The position numbers and the translations under genes were made by a program. From Halovivax ruber XH-70 (GTDB taxonomy: Archaea > Halobacteriota > Halobacteria > Halobacteriales > Natrialbaceae): a stretch of DNA of 64,000 bases. Positions 54,411-64,000 of the stretch are shown piece by piece (positions within the stretch are counted from its first letter, which is position 1; every line of letters begins with the position of its first letter). The stretch spans positions 1 through 64,000 of the forward strand of contig NC_019964.1 of assembly GCF_000328525.1 (NCBI RefSeq), written 5' to 3'. The notes under the pieces are model-generated. The model was not told where the DNA came from. It made no database searches and saw nothing but the letters and a program-made list of their open reading frames with translations.

Positions 54411-55046
54411 TCAGCCGTCCAGCGGCGCCTGCAACGCTTCCTCGATCGACTCGTCGCCGGCCGCGAGTTCGAACGTTTCGCCGTACGTGCTCTCGGCTCC
54501 GAGCGCTGCGACCAGCGTCCGGGCGACGTCCTCGCGAGGGATCTCGACGTCGTCCCTCTCGAGATCGGTGCCGGTTCTGATCCGGCCGGTGCCGTCCTCG
54601 TTCGTCAGCGGCCCCGGCCGGACGATCGTGTGCGTCAGGTCGCTCTCCCGGAGGTCCTCGTCGGCCTCGGCCTTCGCCCGGAGGTACTCCCGCAGCGCTT
54701 CCGGGCTGTTCTCTGGCCGATCGGCGTTGATCGAGCTGAGCATCACGAACCGTTCGATGCCCTCGGCTTCGGCCGCTTCGATGAGGGTGATCGCGCCGTC
54801 GCGGTCGACGCCCCACACGTCCTCGCCGCCCGAACCCGCGGCGAAAATGATCGCGTCGATTCCTTCGACGGCGTGCGAGACGTCCCCGGTTAGATCCGCG
54901 ACGACCGGCTCGGCGCCCAGGTCCGTGATGTCCGGCGACTGCGACTCCGCACGAACCATCCCCCGGGCGCCGTGGTCGCTCTCGGCGAGGATGCGGGTCG
55001 CGTGTCGGCCGACCTGTCCGTGTGAACCGGCGATGAGCACGTTCAT
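54411..55046 (-). CDS. NmrA-like NAD(P)-binding SDR protein
   Basis: 211 aa atypical short-chain dehydrogenase. The glycine motif is AGSHGQVGRHATRIL (about 6-20), AAGSGG follows at about 70 and RFVMLSSINAD at about 95; the classic YxxxK is replaced by a REYLRAKAEAD region (about 117). Likely a redox sensor or epimerase-type enzyme. ATG 55046 is directly before the Rossmann strand. Confidence 0.88.
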   Translation of the reverse strand: MNVLIAGSHGQVGRHATRILAESDHGARGMVRAESQSPDITDLGAEPVVADLTGDVSHAVEGIDAIIFAAGSGGEDVWGVDRDGAITLIEAAEAEGIERFVMLSSINADRPENSPEALREYLRAKAEADEDLRESDLTHTIVRPGPLTNEDGTGRIRTGTDLERDDVEIPREDVARTLVAALGAESTYGETFELAAGDESIEEALQAPLDG

Positions 55047-55214
55047 ACGCTGGAATATATCGGTGGGAAGCGTGAAGAAGGTGGGGCCGATCGGCGGCCG
55101 CAGGGGCGACGCAATAGCGTCCCACCGCTCCAGGTCTGTGGCTTTCGTCCGAGAGACACGGTGCGTATTCAGCAGCCAGTGATCTCTCTGCCCGGAACCT
55201 GTCAAAAGGACCCC

Positions 55215-55901
55215 TCAGCGCGTCGCTCGCTTCCACTCCCGGAGCCCCACGATTTCGCCGTCGAGCTCCTCGGGCGGGCACTCGAGCGCCGCCCAGCGGA
55301 ACAGCTCCGCGACGTCGGCCGGATCGCGCCCCGCCCCGCCGGTGAGATCGGTCGCGACGATGCCCGGGTCGACGATGCCGACCGTCTGGTCGACGTCGAC
55401 GGCGAACCCGCGGGCGAGCGCCTCGGCGGCCGCCTTCGAGGGCGCGTACGCCCCCATTCCCGGTTTCGGGTCACGCGCCACCGCCCCCGACGGGACGAGC
55501 ACGCGGCCGTCGGGGTCCATGAACTGCAAGGCCTCCCGGATCACCGCGAACAGTCCGTACACGTTCGTGTCGAGTACCGCCCGGACGTCCTCGTAGTCTT
55601 CCGCCTGGAGCGGTCGTTCTCCAGGTGCGTGGGGCATCACCGCGGCCGCGGGGAGCAGCACGTCTAGCGTCTCCGGAACCGTCTCGAGGAGCGCGTCGAA
55701 CACCCCGTCTTCGTCGCGGACGTCGACCGGATGAACCACCGGTGTGCCACCCGCCGCCGAGACGGCTTCGGCGGTCGATTCGAGCTCAGCCTCGGATCGG
55801 CCACAGAGAACTGTCCGCCAGCCGTCGCCAGCGAACGCCTCGGCGACGGCCGAGCCGATCCCGCCGCCGGCACCGGTAACGAGAACGGTTTGGTGAGTCA
55901 T
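55215..55901 (-). CDS. Short-chain dehydrogenase/reductase
   Basis: 228 aa classical SDR. Cofactor motif TGAGGGIGSAV (about 9-19), catalytic Ser in VLVPSGAVAR (about 137) and YxxxK in GAYAPSKAAAEAL (about 150). The substrate is unknown. It lies 168 bp upstream of the NmrA-like gene on the same strand. Confidence 0.9.
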   Translation of the reverse strand: MTHQTVLVTGAGGGIGSAVAEAFAGDGWRTVLCGRSEAELESTAEAVSAAGGTPVVHPVDVRDEDGVFDALLETVPETLDVLLPAAAVMPHAPGERPLQAEDYEDVRAVLDTNVYGLFAVIREALQFMDPDGRVLVPSGAVARDPKPGMGAYAPSKAAAEALARGFAVDVDQTVGIVDPGIVATDLTGGAGRDPADVAELFRWAALECPPEELDGEIVGLREWKRATR

Positions 55902-56130
55902 GTCGTATCACGTCTAGCACGACGAGCGAACGGAAAAACGCTGCCGCGACTACGCGTTCGAGCCCCGACGTTCTGCAATCGTCGGCAGACAGTCTCACCG
56001 CCGCGGACGAAACTACGACCCTCCGCCGGCGAGTCGGCGCGGTGGGAGAGCTCGCGGCTGACGACGTGTGTTAGTGACAACGACCGAGGGGGACAGATGT
56101 TTCCTCGTTGCGGTCCCATATGGTGTATCG

Positions 56131-56604
56131 ATGGACCGAATCGAAACCGAGCGGGTACGGGCGTACAAGCGGCGGTTCGACGAACTGGACGTGCGGATCG
56201 CCTCGGCGATGAATCGGTGGAGCATTCCGATACTCCGCGCCTCCCTCGCGGTCGTGTTCGTCTGGTTCGGCGCGTTGAAAGTGTTCGAGATCAGTCCGGC
56301 GGCGGACCTGGTTGCGGCGACTGTCTACGTCGTCCCGCCGGATGTGTTCGTTCCTGTGCTCGGCGTCTGGGAGGTGCTCATCGGCCTCTGTCTCTTGTAC
56401 CGACCGTTGATCCGCGTCGGGATTCTCCTGTTGTTCCTTCAGCTTCCAGGCACCTTTCTCCCGCTCGTTATCCTTCCTGAGGTCGTCTACACGACCGCTC
56501 CGTACGCCCTCACTGTCGAGGGGCAGTACATCGTCAAGAACCTCGTCATCATCGGTGCAGCACTCGCAATCGGCAGTACCGTCAGGAGCGAAGCGGAGCA
56601 CTAG
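56131..56604 (+). CDS. DoxX-like membrane protein
   Basis: 157 aa with four helices (about 32-50, 66-85, 90-110 and 128-146), a WFGALKVFEISPAADLV loop after helix 1 and a VLGVWEVLIGLCLL helix, typical of the DoxX/DUF417 superfamily. These proteins often accompany redox or quinone functions. ATG 56131 is chosen; an earlier in-frame start at 56068 lacks conservation. Confidence 0.78.
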   Translation: MDRIETERVRAYKRRFDELDVRIASAMNRWSIPILRASLAVVFVWFGALKVFEISPAADLVAATVYVVPPDVFVPVLGVWEVLIGLCLLYRPLIRVGILLLFLQLPGTFLPLVILPEVVYTTAPYALTVEGQYIVKNLVIIGAALAIGSTVRSEAEH

Positions 56605-57026
56605 CCCGTTTCTCCCCGTTCGGCCACGTCCAGTTGTTCTCCCGGTCTGAACGCTGAGCCCGGTCGAAAGCGTTCCATCCCCGTACTGAGCGATCGCCAC
56701 CTTCGGAAATCGAGTCGAACTCGTGGGACAGTTGCGCCGGCGACTCGGCAGCGTCCCGTCGAACGACCGAATAGCTGCCCTGGAGTGATGGACCGAAGCG
56801 AGCGGGACGGGGTCGAACCATTTTATGCGCAGGGATGGCAGCGTCCGGCATGCCGACGATCGAATTGACGGGGTGAATCGGACCGTTTCGCTGACGAGGG
56901 ACGTTTCTCGACACCTCGGTCGCGTTCGGTGCGGCTGCAAACGCGGCTCGTCTCGCCGGTCGCCGACGAAACCCCGCAGCCGCCCAGGTCCCGATTATTT
57001 GGTGGTCAACCGCGTGAGGCCACGCT
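56605..57026. other. 422 bp spacer, no gene seen
   Basis: Carries GATTATTTGG about 30 bases before the MFS start, a probable promoter. No supported frame. Confidence 0.45.
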
Positions 57027-58757
57027 ATGGCCTCGGACGTGTCCCCTTCGAACGGGGATACGCCGATCCTCGAGGGCTTCAAGGCGAGGGTACGATACTG
57101 GGCGCCAGCGATCGCCGTGAGCCTGACGACGTTCATCGTGGTCGTCAACGCCTCGCTGATGAACGTGGCGATCCCCACGATGGTGGACGAGTTCGATACC
57201 ACGGTCACCGTGATTCAGGGGGCGGTGTCGCTCTATTCGCTGGTGATCGCCGCCCTGATTCTCCCAGCCGGGACGCTGCCGTCCCGGCACAGTACGAGGC
57301 GCGTACTGGCGGTGGCACTGGTCGCCTATGCCGGCGGGACGCTGGTGGCGGCGATTAGCTGGAACACGACGGTTCTCTATCTCGGTTGGTCGCTCGTCCA
57401 GGGCGCCGCTGCCGCCGTGATATTCCCCCTGACGTTCACCGTCTTGACGGTCAGTTACGAAGACGACGATCGGGCGACGGCGTTCGGGCTGTTGGCCGGC
57501 GTGCACGGGGTTGGATCGACGCTCGGACCGATCATCGGTGGCGCGCTAACCACGTACGCGAGTTGGCGGTGGGGATTTTCGCTCCAGATCGTCGGTGTGG
57601 TGGTGATCCTCTTTTTCGTTCGGTACGTGACGCCGAACCCGCTGTCGGAATCGCGCAGTTCGCTGGATACGGGCGGGACGGCGCTGTCGATCGTCGGTGC
57701 GACGTCGCTCGTCGTCGGATTCCTGCTGAGCGGGAAGTACGGGTGGCTCGTCGAACGGCGGCCGTTCGTCGTCGGCGAGGTGCAGTTCAATCCGTTCGGG
57801 ACGTCGCCGTCGATCTGGTTTCTCGGGGTCGGACTGCTCGCGTTCGCCGCGTTCGTTCAGTACGAACGCCGACTGGAACGCGCCGGGAAGTCGCCGCTCG
57901 TTCCCCTGCACGTCCTGACGAATCGTCCGTTTTTGGCCGGCGTGATAACGTACAACATTCGCTCGATCGTTTCGGCCGGGTTCGTGTTCATCTTCCCGGT
58001 CTATCTGCAGGCGGTGCTCGGATACACCGCCTTCGAAACCGGGCTCGCGCTGTTACCGTATTCGATCGCCTCGATCCTGTTTGCGACGGGTACGACCGGC
58101 TGGCGCAAGCACGTCTCCCCGAAGACGCTCGTCCAGGTCGGCATCGTGTGTATGGGCGTCGGACTGCTGGTGTTGTACGGGCAGACCGGCCCCGATCAGA
58201 CGATCGGCAGGATGATCGTGCCGGTGACGCTCTACGGGGCCGGCGTCGGGCTCATCGTGGCACAGATCGGCAATATGACGATGTCGGCCGTCCCGACCGC
58301 GAACTCCCCCGAGGCGTCCGGCGTCCTGAACGTGAGCAGTTCGATCGGCTTCGCCATGGGGACCGCCGTCCTCGGCTCGTTTTTTCTCGGACGGTTCTAC
58401 GGCAGCGTCGTCGACGGTGTCCTCCGAGCGGAACACGAGACAGTTTCGCCGGCGCAACGAAACGACCTGGTGATCGCGCTCGAAGATGCGGCGGAGACGG
58501 CGACCGAAGCCACGCAGCAACAGTTCCTGGACCAACTCGCCCCAGCCCAGCGGCGGTTGCTCGAGGGGATCTTCGAGGCCGCGATGTTCGACGCCCAGCG
58601 GGCGACGCTGCTCCTCCTCGTCCTGTTCGTGGGGCTCCTGCTCGTCGCATCGACGTTCCTGCCGCGGCAGATTCCGGACGCCGACGACGGAACCGACCAC
58701 TCCGAATCGCCCCGTGGTTCCACGGGCGACCCGTCCGAAACCGGCGACCATCCGTGA
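57027..58757 (+). CDS. DHA2-type MFS exporter, 14 helices
   Basis: 576 aa with about 14 hydrophobic segments, the length and count of DHA2 drug:H+ antiporters. Helix 1 holds FIVVVNASLMNVAIPTM (motif D1) and helix 5 holds GVHGVGSTLGPIIGG (motif C of antiporters). The C-terminus (about 555-576) is acidic and cytosolic. ATG 57027 has an A/T-rich box about 30 bases upstream. Substrate unknown. Confidence 0.9.
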   Translation: MASDVSPSNGDTPILEGFKARVRYWAPAIAVSLTTFIVVVNASLMNVAIPTMVDEFDTTVTVIQGAVSLYSLVIAALILPAGTLPSRHSTRRVLAVALVAYAGGTLVAAISWNTTVLYLGWSLVQGAAAAVIFPLTFTVLTVSYEDDDRATAFGLLAGVHGVGSTLGPIIGGALTTYASWRWGFSLQIVGVVVILFFVRYVTPNPLSESRSSLDTGGTALSIVGATSLVVGFLLSGKYGWLVERRPFVVGEVQFNPFGTSPSIWFLGVGLLAFAAFVQYERRLERAGKSPLVPLHVLTNRPFLAGVITYNIRSIVSAGFVFIFPVYLQAVLGYTAFETGLALLPYSIASILFATGTTGWRKHVSPKTLVQVGIVCMGVGLLVLYGQTGPDQTIGRMIVPVTLYGAGVGLIVAQIGNMTMSAVPTANSPEASGVLNVSSSIGFAMGTAVLGSFFLGRFYGSVVDGVLRAEHETVSPAQRNDLVIALEDAAETATEATQQQFLDQLAPAQRRLLEGIFEAAMFDAQRATLLLLVLFVGLLLVASTFLPRQIPDADDGTDHSESPRGSTGDPSETGDHP

Positions 58758-58890
58758 GGCTCCTATCACGAAATGGTGGGACTGTTTGGGTCGTCAGCCC
58801 GCGTCTCGTTTCTTAGTGGCCGAAACGGCAGGGCCTCACCACGTCACACCGTCCGCACGGCACTCCCAAATCACGGATCGAGTGCGCCAC

Positions 58891-60120
58891 TCACCGCTCG
58901 GACTCGGCTACCCCGAGGGTGCCGGCGATCCGTCTCGCGAAACCCGCTTCGACGACGACCGTGACGAGAATAACGAGAAAGACGGTGCCGAGCAGCAGGT
59001 GCGCGCCCGACGGATCCGACGGCGGCGCCTCCGTCTGCAGCCGGACGGCGAACAGCGTCGCGACCGACGCCGGGATGATCCCCCGCGGACCGACGAAACT
59101 CACGAACAGCCGTTCGCTCGTCGTGAAGCCGACCCCGATCGTCGAGCCGAAGACCGCCAGCGGACGGATCACGACCATCAGCGCCGCGACGACCGTGAGC
59201 CCGGCCGCTCCGAGCGCGAGGAGCTCTGCGAACTCGAGCAACGCCGCCAGCGTGATGAAGACGAACGAGAGGACTAGCACCGTCACGTCCCCCATGAACT
59301 GCAGGATCTCCGCTCGGTAGGGGAGTTCGAGACTCCCGAGGGTGAACCCCGCAGTAGCGGCGGCCACGATCCCGGCCTCCGAGAACACCGAGTCGGCGGC
59401 GGCGAACGCGATGACGGCACCGGCCAGCGCGAGCAGTCGGGCCGTCTTCGGCGCGGTCGCCGATGGCTGTTCGACCTGCGTAAGGAGGTACCAGACGACC
59501 CCGGCGACGACGAATCCGACGATCACCCCCATCGCGAGCCGCTGGACGAAGAGCCACACGTACCCCTTCGGCGCGAGGTGCATGGCCGTCATGGCCTTGA
59601 ACAGGACGACCGCCAGCACCGCGGCAGTCACGTCGTTGACGATCCCTTCGACTTCGAGCGTCGTGGCGACCTCCTCGCGAACGGGAACCACCGCGAGGAT
59701 CGGCGCGATGACCGTCGGCCCGGTGGCGACCAGCAGCGCGCCGATGAGAAACGCGATATCCCAGCTCGCTCCCAGTAGCAGGCGCACGGTCAGCGCCGTC
59801 CCGACGAACGCGATGACCGCGCCGATCGTGATCATCCGGCTGACTGCCTTCGACGCCGTCCGGATGGCCCCGTGCTCGAGCCGAAACGTGCCCTCGAAAA
59901 TGATGATGGCGACGCTCACGCCGACGATGGTCGAGAGCGCGTCGCCGACGACGGCGGGCGTTATCAACCCGAGACCCTCGGGACCGATGGCGACGCCCGT
60001 GAGGATGAGAAACAACACGCTCGGCACTCGGTAGACCGCGGCGAGAAACTGCGCCGCCGTACCGAGGCCGACGATGGCCGCGATGAGGGCGACGGCGTCG
60101 AGACTGACGTGTATGGACAC
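58891..60120 (-). CDS. CPA1-type Na+/H+ antiporter (NhaP-like)
   Basis: 409 aa with about 12 helices. The ion-site motif VEGIVNDVTAAV (Asn-Asp, about 157-168) and GATGPT-like VATGPTVIAPIL in helix 4 fit the CPA1/NhaP family. It starts with GTG at 60120, followed by a short periplasmic-side N-terminus. No C-terminal regulatory domain. With the NhaC at 61100, two Na+ exporters lie within 4 kb, natural for a halophile. Confidence 0.9.
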   Translation of the reverse strand: MSIHVSLDAVALIAAIVGLGTAAQFLAAVYRVPSVLFLILTGVAIGPEGLGLITPAVVGDALSTIVGVSVAIIIFEGTFRLEHGAIRTASKAVSRMITIGAVIAFVGTALTVRLLLGASWDIAFLIGALLVATGPTVIAPILAVVPVREEVATTLEVEGIVNDVTAAVLAVVLFKAMTAMHLAPKGYVWLFVQRLAMGVIVGFVVAGVVWYLLTQVEQPSATAPKTARLLALAGAVIAFAAADSVFSEAGIVAAATAGFTLGSLELPYRAEILQFMGDVTVLVLSFVFITLAALLEFAELLALGAAGLTVVAALMVVIRPLAVFGSTIGVGFTTSERLFVSFVGPRGIIPASVATLFAVRLQTEAPPSDPSGAHLLLGTVFLVILVTVVVEAGFARRIAGTLGVAESER

Positions 60121-60514
60121 CGGTCTATCGACCTCCTGGACGAGAGGTGGGACTATCCGCGTCCCACACGGCCGGCGCGGTACGCCTCACGGGTAGTTCC
60201 CGGCCCGTACGACCGACATGCGGTGGTCTTCCACACCCAGTCACAAATATTCGCAGACTCGGCCACGACCGATCGCTATCGAGTATTGCCGGCGTCGGTT
60301 CGAGAGTCGTTCAACAATCCACGATCCGAAACGGGCGTTCCCCGGATCGAATGCGGGAAATCCGGATTGGCGCCGTTGTACTCGTTCGGAACCGGGAGAA
60401 CGGCCACACCGTAGACGGAGGTGTGTTCAGCGCGACCGGGGGGACACGTCGAGTCGACGGTCGATATTGAGGGATTCGGTCGCCGGAGGCGCTACGACGG
60501 AAATCCGGCCCTCG
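60121..60514. other. 394 bp spacer, no gene seen
   Basis: Only low-quality frames. Lies between the CPA1 antiporter start and the DUF1254-like remnant. Confidence 0.45.
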
Positions 60515-60744
60515 TCACTCGACCGGCTCGGCCTCGGGGAACTGATAGCTCCCGTCGAGAATCGCCTCGCGCGGTTGGTAGAGCCGAACCGTGTAGTTCC
60601 ATCCCTCTGGTGTATAGCGGAAGTTCGGCCGCCACCCAGCGCAAGCATTCCGGCGAGGCCCGCCCCGCGAAGCGCGTTTCGGCGCGTTGCTCGCAGTAGT
60701 TCGGCGTTCGATTCTGGCGTCGCGTGATTCGGTTCTTCGCTTAT
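60515..60744 (-). pseudogene. Internally deleted Tat-exported DUF1254/DUF1214 protein
   Basis: The minus-strand 3' part (60515-60616) reads YTPEGWNYTVRLYQPREAIL then DGSYQFPEAEPVE and stop, the usual end of DUF1254/1214 proteins. In another frame just upstream (60744-60640) lies a Tat signal, TRRNALRGAGLAGMLALGGG. About 400 central residues are absent and the frame changes at the junction near 60637. The expected start codon appears as ATA. A decayed gene. Confidence 0.7.
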
Positions 60745-61099
60745 GGCTCATCCTTCCGAGTGTCCCGCCGGAGCGGTTGGGACCGACTCACGCCCTCCCA
60801 CTCCAGCAGTTCACATAATACGGCGACGATACCAGCGGTGGATTTCACGACGCGGTGAGAGTGACAGGCAGTTGCCGCTCCGCGTTCTCGATCGACCACT
60901 GGTGCCGGTAGTGATCGCGCATACCCGTCAGTCCGTGCTGCATTCGCGCTTCGCGAGGCGCTCGTCGATCGAGCCCGTCGATGAAACGCTGAACTCGGCC
61001 TTCTCAGCCGAGCCGCCGCGGCGGCGAGTCCCCTGTACGGGACCGACCGACGGCCCGTAGGCCCTGCGTACTTTTCTCGTACACCCCGAGACGTGGCGT
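60745..61099. other. 355 bp spacer, no gene seen
   Basis: The last 40 bases (CGTACTTTTCTCG near 61068) probably hold the nhaC promoter, about 25-30 bases before the ATG. Nothing else is supported. Confidence 0.45.
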
Positions 61100-62848
61100 A
61101 TGGCTGAGCACTTCGGGGTCCTCGCGCTGGCGCCGCCGCTGCTGGCGATCGTGCTGGCGATGACGACGCGGCAGGTGCTGGTGTCGCTGTTCGCCGGCGT
61201 CTGGGTCGGCGCGTTGCTCGTCGCCGAGTGGAACCCGATCGCGGCCACGGCGCTGACGATGGACTGGATCGTCGCGGTCGTCCGGGAGCCGTTCGACGCC
61301 AAGTTCATCGTCCTGATCCTCTTCATGGGCGCCGGGGCGGCGTTCATCTACCGTTCGGGCGGGATCCTGGCACTGGAACGCGCGATCGGGGATCGGGTGA
61401 CCACCGCTCGCGATTCTCAGCTGCTCACCTGGGTCATCGGCGTGTTCATCTTCTTCGACTCCTACACGAGTACTGTCGTGACGGGCAACGCGACGCGCGA
61501 ACTCGCCCAGGAGAATCGCTCCTCCCGGGAGATGCACGCGTACGTACTCGACTCGACGACGTCACCTGTGACCACGTTCGGCCCGGTGTCGAACTGGGTC
61601 GGCTTTCAGGTGTCGATGGTCATCGTGGGGTTCGAGGCGGCGGACGTCACCGCCGCCGAGCTAGACGTCACCGCGTTCGGCCTGTTCCTGCAGTCGATTC
61701 CGTGGAACATCTACTGCTTCATGGCCTTCTTCATGGTCGGATTTATCGCGCTCACCCAGCGGTTCTACGGGCCGATGATAGACGCCGAGTGGCGTGCCCG
61801 CTCGACGGGCCGGACGATCCGCGAGGACGCGACGCCGCTGTCTGACGTCTCCACGGACGTCGGCGAGCCGAGCGAGCTGAATCCGAAACTCGCGAACTTC
61901 TTCGTGCCGATCGCCGTCCTGCTCGTCGTCGGCCTCGTCTCGATGTGGTACCTGGGTGGCGGGCATCAGCCCGGCGTCGACGTCGCGACCGCCTTCGAGG
62001 AGACCGACGTCGCGCTCGGACTGCTCTACGGGGCGTTCGCGTTCATGGTCACCGGCTTCGCGGGCTCGCTCGCCTACCGGACGATGGATCTGGACGAGGC
62101 GAGCGACACGATCATCGACGGCTTCAACACCATGATGATCGCCGTCGCGATCATCGTCCTCGCGTGGGCCATCGGCCTGGCGGCAGAGGAGGTCGGCACC
62201 GCCGAGTTCATCGTGGACGTGATGGTCGGCAGCGGTGTCCCCGGCAGCTTCCTCCCGCTGATCGTCTTCCTCGCGGCGATGTTCGTCGCCTTCACCACCG
62301 GGACCTCCTGGGGCACCATGTCCATCCTGACCCCGCTCGCGATCCCGCTCGGCCTCGAACTCGTCGGCCCGTCGGTGCTCCCGGTCGTGATCGGGATGCT
62401 GTTCGGCGGTGCCATCTGGGGCGACCACAGTTCGCCGATCAGCGACACCACGGTGATGTCGTCGATCTTCGCCGGCTCCGACCACATCGACCACGTCAAC
62501 ACGCAGGTCCCGTTCGCGGCGACGGCTGCCGGCGCCACCGTGGTCGTCCTCGTGCTCTACGGCCTCGGACTGCGGAGCCCGCTCGTCGCGCTGCCGCTCG
62601 CGTTCGCGCTGACGATCGTCGCGGTCCTCGTGCTCAACAAGCTCGACGCGCGGCGCAAGGGCCTCCCCGAGGTGATGCCGACGGCAGCGGCCATCGAGTC
62701 GGGTGCGGCCGACGCGGACCCCCTCGAACGCGACGTCGCGGGGGCCGACGACGGGTACGACTACCTCTCGCCGATTCCCGTCATCGCGGTCACCATCACC
62801 GCCGCGTACGTCACGCTGGTGTTCGCGTTCGCGACACTCGGCGGGTGA
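61100..62848 (+). CDS. nhaC: NhaC-family Na+/H+ antiporter
   Basis: 582 aa with about 12-13 helices. Characteristic segments: FFDSYTSTVVTGNATREL (about 128-145), the conserved TTSPVTTFGPVSNWVGF (about 154-170), FTTGTSWGTMSILTPLAIPL (about 398-417) and GDHSSPISDTTVMSS (about 442-456). The C-terminus is extended with an acidic loop (about 530-555) and a last helix. Probably exports Na+; related members exchange malate or lactate. Confidence 0.92.
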   Translation: MAEHFGVLALAPPLLAIVLAMTTRQVLVSLFAGVWVGALLVAEWNPIAATALTMDWIVAVVREPFDAKFIVLILFMGAGAAFIYRSGGILALERAIGDRVTTARDSQLLTWVIGVFIFFDSYTSTVVTGNATRELAQENRSSREMHAYVLDSTTSPVTTFGPVSNWVGFQVSMVIVGFEAADVTAAELDVTAFGLFLQSIPWNIYCFMAFFMVGFIALTQRFYGPMIDAEWRARSTGRTIREDATPLSDVSTDVGEPSELNPKLANFFVPIAVLLVVGLVSMWYLGGGHQPGVDVATAFEETDVALGLLYGAFAFMVTGFAGSLAYRTMDLDEASDTIIDGFNTMMIAVAIIVLAWAIGLAAEEVGTAEFIVDVMVGSGVPGSFLPLIVFLAAMFVAFTTGTSWGTMSILTPLAIPLGLELVGPSVLPVVIGMLFGGAIWGDHSSPISDTTVMSSIFAGSDHIDHVNTQVPFAATAAGATVVVLVLYGLGLRSPLVALPLAFALTIVAVLVLNKLDARRKGLPEVMPTAAAIESGAADADPLERDVAGADDGYDYLSPIPVIAVTITAAYVTLVFAFATLGG

Positions 62849-63193
62849 ACGCCCCGGCCGGGATCGCCGGTAGGGCCACTCCCGTTCGACGTCGATCCCG
62901 CGAAACGCGACCGTTGCCCCCTCTTCGCTCTCGGCGCCGCACGTGCCAGCCGTGGGCCGTGGCGACGCGCCGACCGGGAGCGAACACCTGTCCGGACGAC
63001 GATCGACCCTGTCCCAACGCGGAGCGCGCTACAGCCTCGAATTCGGGACGCGGGGGACTCCAGGCGTGGCGGACGCGACGATCCGGATCTCTGTCGACGA
63101 GGCTGCCCGTCTTGGCGCCCGATCAGCCCGGTTACGGCCAGTCGTTGCGTGAGAGAGGGCAATCGTTTTCGCGTCACCATGTGTACTCTTCTC
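62849..63193. other. 345 bp spacer, no gene seen
   Basis: No supported frame. GGCAATCGTTTTCGCG at 63158 is a possible promoter for the regulator at 63194. Confidence 0.45.
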
Positions 63194-64000
63194 ATGGGCG
63201 GGGATACCGCGAACCACTATCACGGCGATTCGCCGACCGGCGACGTCGCCTACCTGGTCCGTTCCGGCCACCGCGTTCCCGCGCTCGTCGCGATGACAGA
63301 GCGCCCGCGGAGCCGGTCGGAACTCTGCGAGCTGACGGGCGTGTCCGCCTCCACGATGCGGCGGACGATCGCCGCGTTCGAGGCCCGCAGCTGGGTCCAC
63401 AAGGAGGGCTACCAGTACGTTGCGACCCGGCCGGGGGAAGTGATCGCGGCCGAGATGGAGCGGCTGCTGGCCCGGGTCGAAACCGAGCGCTCGGTGCGCG
63501 CCGTCTGGGACTGGCTCCCCGCGGCGATCGGCGACCTCTCGATCGAGACCTGGGGCGAACTGACCGTCACTGCCGCCGAGCCCGACGCCCCGTACCGCCC
63601 GGTAAAGCGGTTCGAAACGCTCCTCGGGCGGACGAGCGCGGTCCGATTCCTGCGACCCGAGGTCGCCCTCATGGAGTTCTGTTTCGACCTGCTTGAGGAC
63701 TTGCTCGACGACGGCGTCGAGCTCACGCTGATCGACCGGCCGGCGTGTCACGCCTACTTCTTCTCGACGTACCCCGAACACGCCGCGGCGATGGTCCGGC
63801 GGGACAATTTCACGGTCCTCGCACACGACGACCTGCCGGCCTACGGCGTCGGGCTGCTCGACGACCGGGTGATCGTCAGCTGCTACGAGGCGGGCAGCGG
63901 GACGGTGCAGGCGCTGATCGACACCGACGACCCGGCGGTCCGCGAGTGGGCCCGGTCGACGGTCGAGCGATACGCGGCCGACGCCCGGGCCGTCGAACCC
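63194..64000 (+). CDS. Winged-helix transcriptional regulator, partial
   Basis: 269 codons are open to the window edge with no stop. The N-terminal HTH (about 28-82: VPALVAMTERPRSRSELCEL, TGVSASTMRRTIAAFEARSW) is ArsR/MarR-like and the rest is a ligand-type domain (about 110-269) including HAYFFSTYPEHAAAMVRRDN, of the sort found in haloarchaeal regulators of the TrmB/MTH1795-like group. Target and effector unknown. It follows nhaC by 345 bp. Confidence 0.82.
   Translation, partial: MGGDTANHYHGDSPTGDVAYLVRSGHRVPALVAMTERPRSRSELCELTGVSASTMRRTIAAFEARSWVHKEGYQYVATRPGEVIAAEMERLLARVETERSVRAVWDWLPAAIGDLSIETWGELTVTAAEPDAPYRPVKRFETLLGRTSAVRFLRPEVALMEFCFDLLEDLLDDGVELTLIDRPACHAYFFSTYPEHAAAMVRRDNFTVLAHDDLPAYGVGLLDDRVIVSCYEAGSGTVQALIDTDDPAVREWARSTVERYAADARAVEP

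Noticed and set aside
1-64000. CRISPR arrays, rRNA, tRNA and transposase genes.
   Set aside because: I looked for regular 28-37 bp repeats with spacers, tRNA arms and DDE/HUH motifs and found none I could support.

Overview
The window is haloarchaeal chromosome (class Halobacteria). The evidence is high GC with strong third-position bias, very acidic proteins, leaderless starts about 25-33 bases after TATA-like boxes, many twin-arginine (Tat) signal peptides, and archaeal families such as PolD DP1, RfcS, a SAMP2-type modifier, a DUF1931 histone-fold protein and the vesicle GTPase cluster arvABC. The left edge, orc1/cdc6 then sec11-type signal peptidase then polD1, matches the gene order I recall beside oriC1 in Haloferax volcanii (established knowledge), so the window probably starts at or just inside the main replication origin.

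Layout. 0-12 kb: origin-proximal block with orc1, sec11, polD1, arvABC and conserved haloarchaeal hypotheticals. It carries nine origin-recognition-box (ORB)-like elements with a G-string, three of them in a 1.3 kb gene-free stretch (4961-6268), plus several short degenerate minisatellites after genes. 12-18 kb: a divergent AspRS, an XPD-like helicase, a CBS protein and small membrane proteins. 18-21.6 kb: a ThDP-dependent enzyme whose 3' end is duplicated on the far side of an AT-rich 1.7 kb insert carrying a Tat-exported protein and a Tat lipoprotein. 21.6-28 kb: DMT transporter, rpiA, fni (isoprenoid lipid pathway), an acidic repeat protein, a 19-bp minisatellite, an overlooked 55-aa DUF1931 gene, a GIY-YIG protein and an FMN reductase. 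28-30.2 kb: a second AT-rich Tat-protein plus Tat-lipoprotein pair. 30.4-41.5 kb: phosphohexomutase, two Nudix proteins, a GNAT-SAMP2 pair, an Nramp-like carrier, tenA, an S66 peptidase, rfcS and a GAF/PAS histidine kinase.

42-49.5 kb is accessory. An AT-rich three-gene cassette of unknown function (42915-45749) is the best candidate for an undescribed system. Next come an HVO_A0114-type DNA-binding protein, a polymorphic toxin (DUF4157 metalloprotease-like domain joined to a GH-E family HNH nuclease) overlapping an ankyrin immunity gene, an N-terminally truncated immunity-like remnant in the same frame, and another small immunity-like gene.

49.6-64 kb: a membrane-protein gene interrupted exactly at a CGTC tetranucleotide repeat (possible phase variation), OYE-type oxidoreductase, cupin, DUF2270, two SDR proteins, DoxX-like protein, DHA2 MFS exporter, CPA1 and NhaC Na+/H+ antiporters, a deleted Tat-exported DUF1254/1214 pseudogene, and the start of a winged-helix regulator that runs off the right edge. 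I saw no rRNA, tRNA, CRISPR array or transposase gene.
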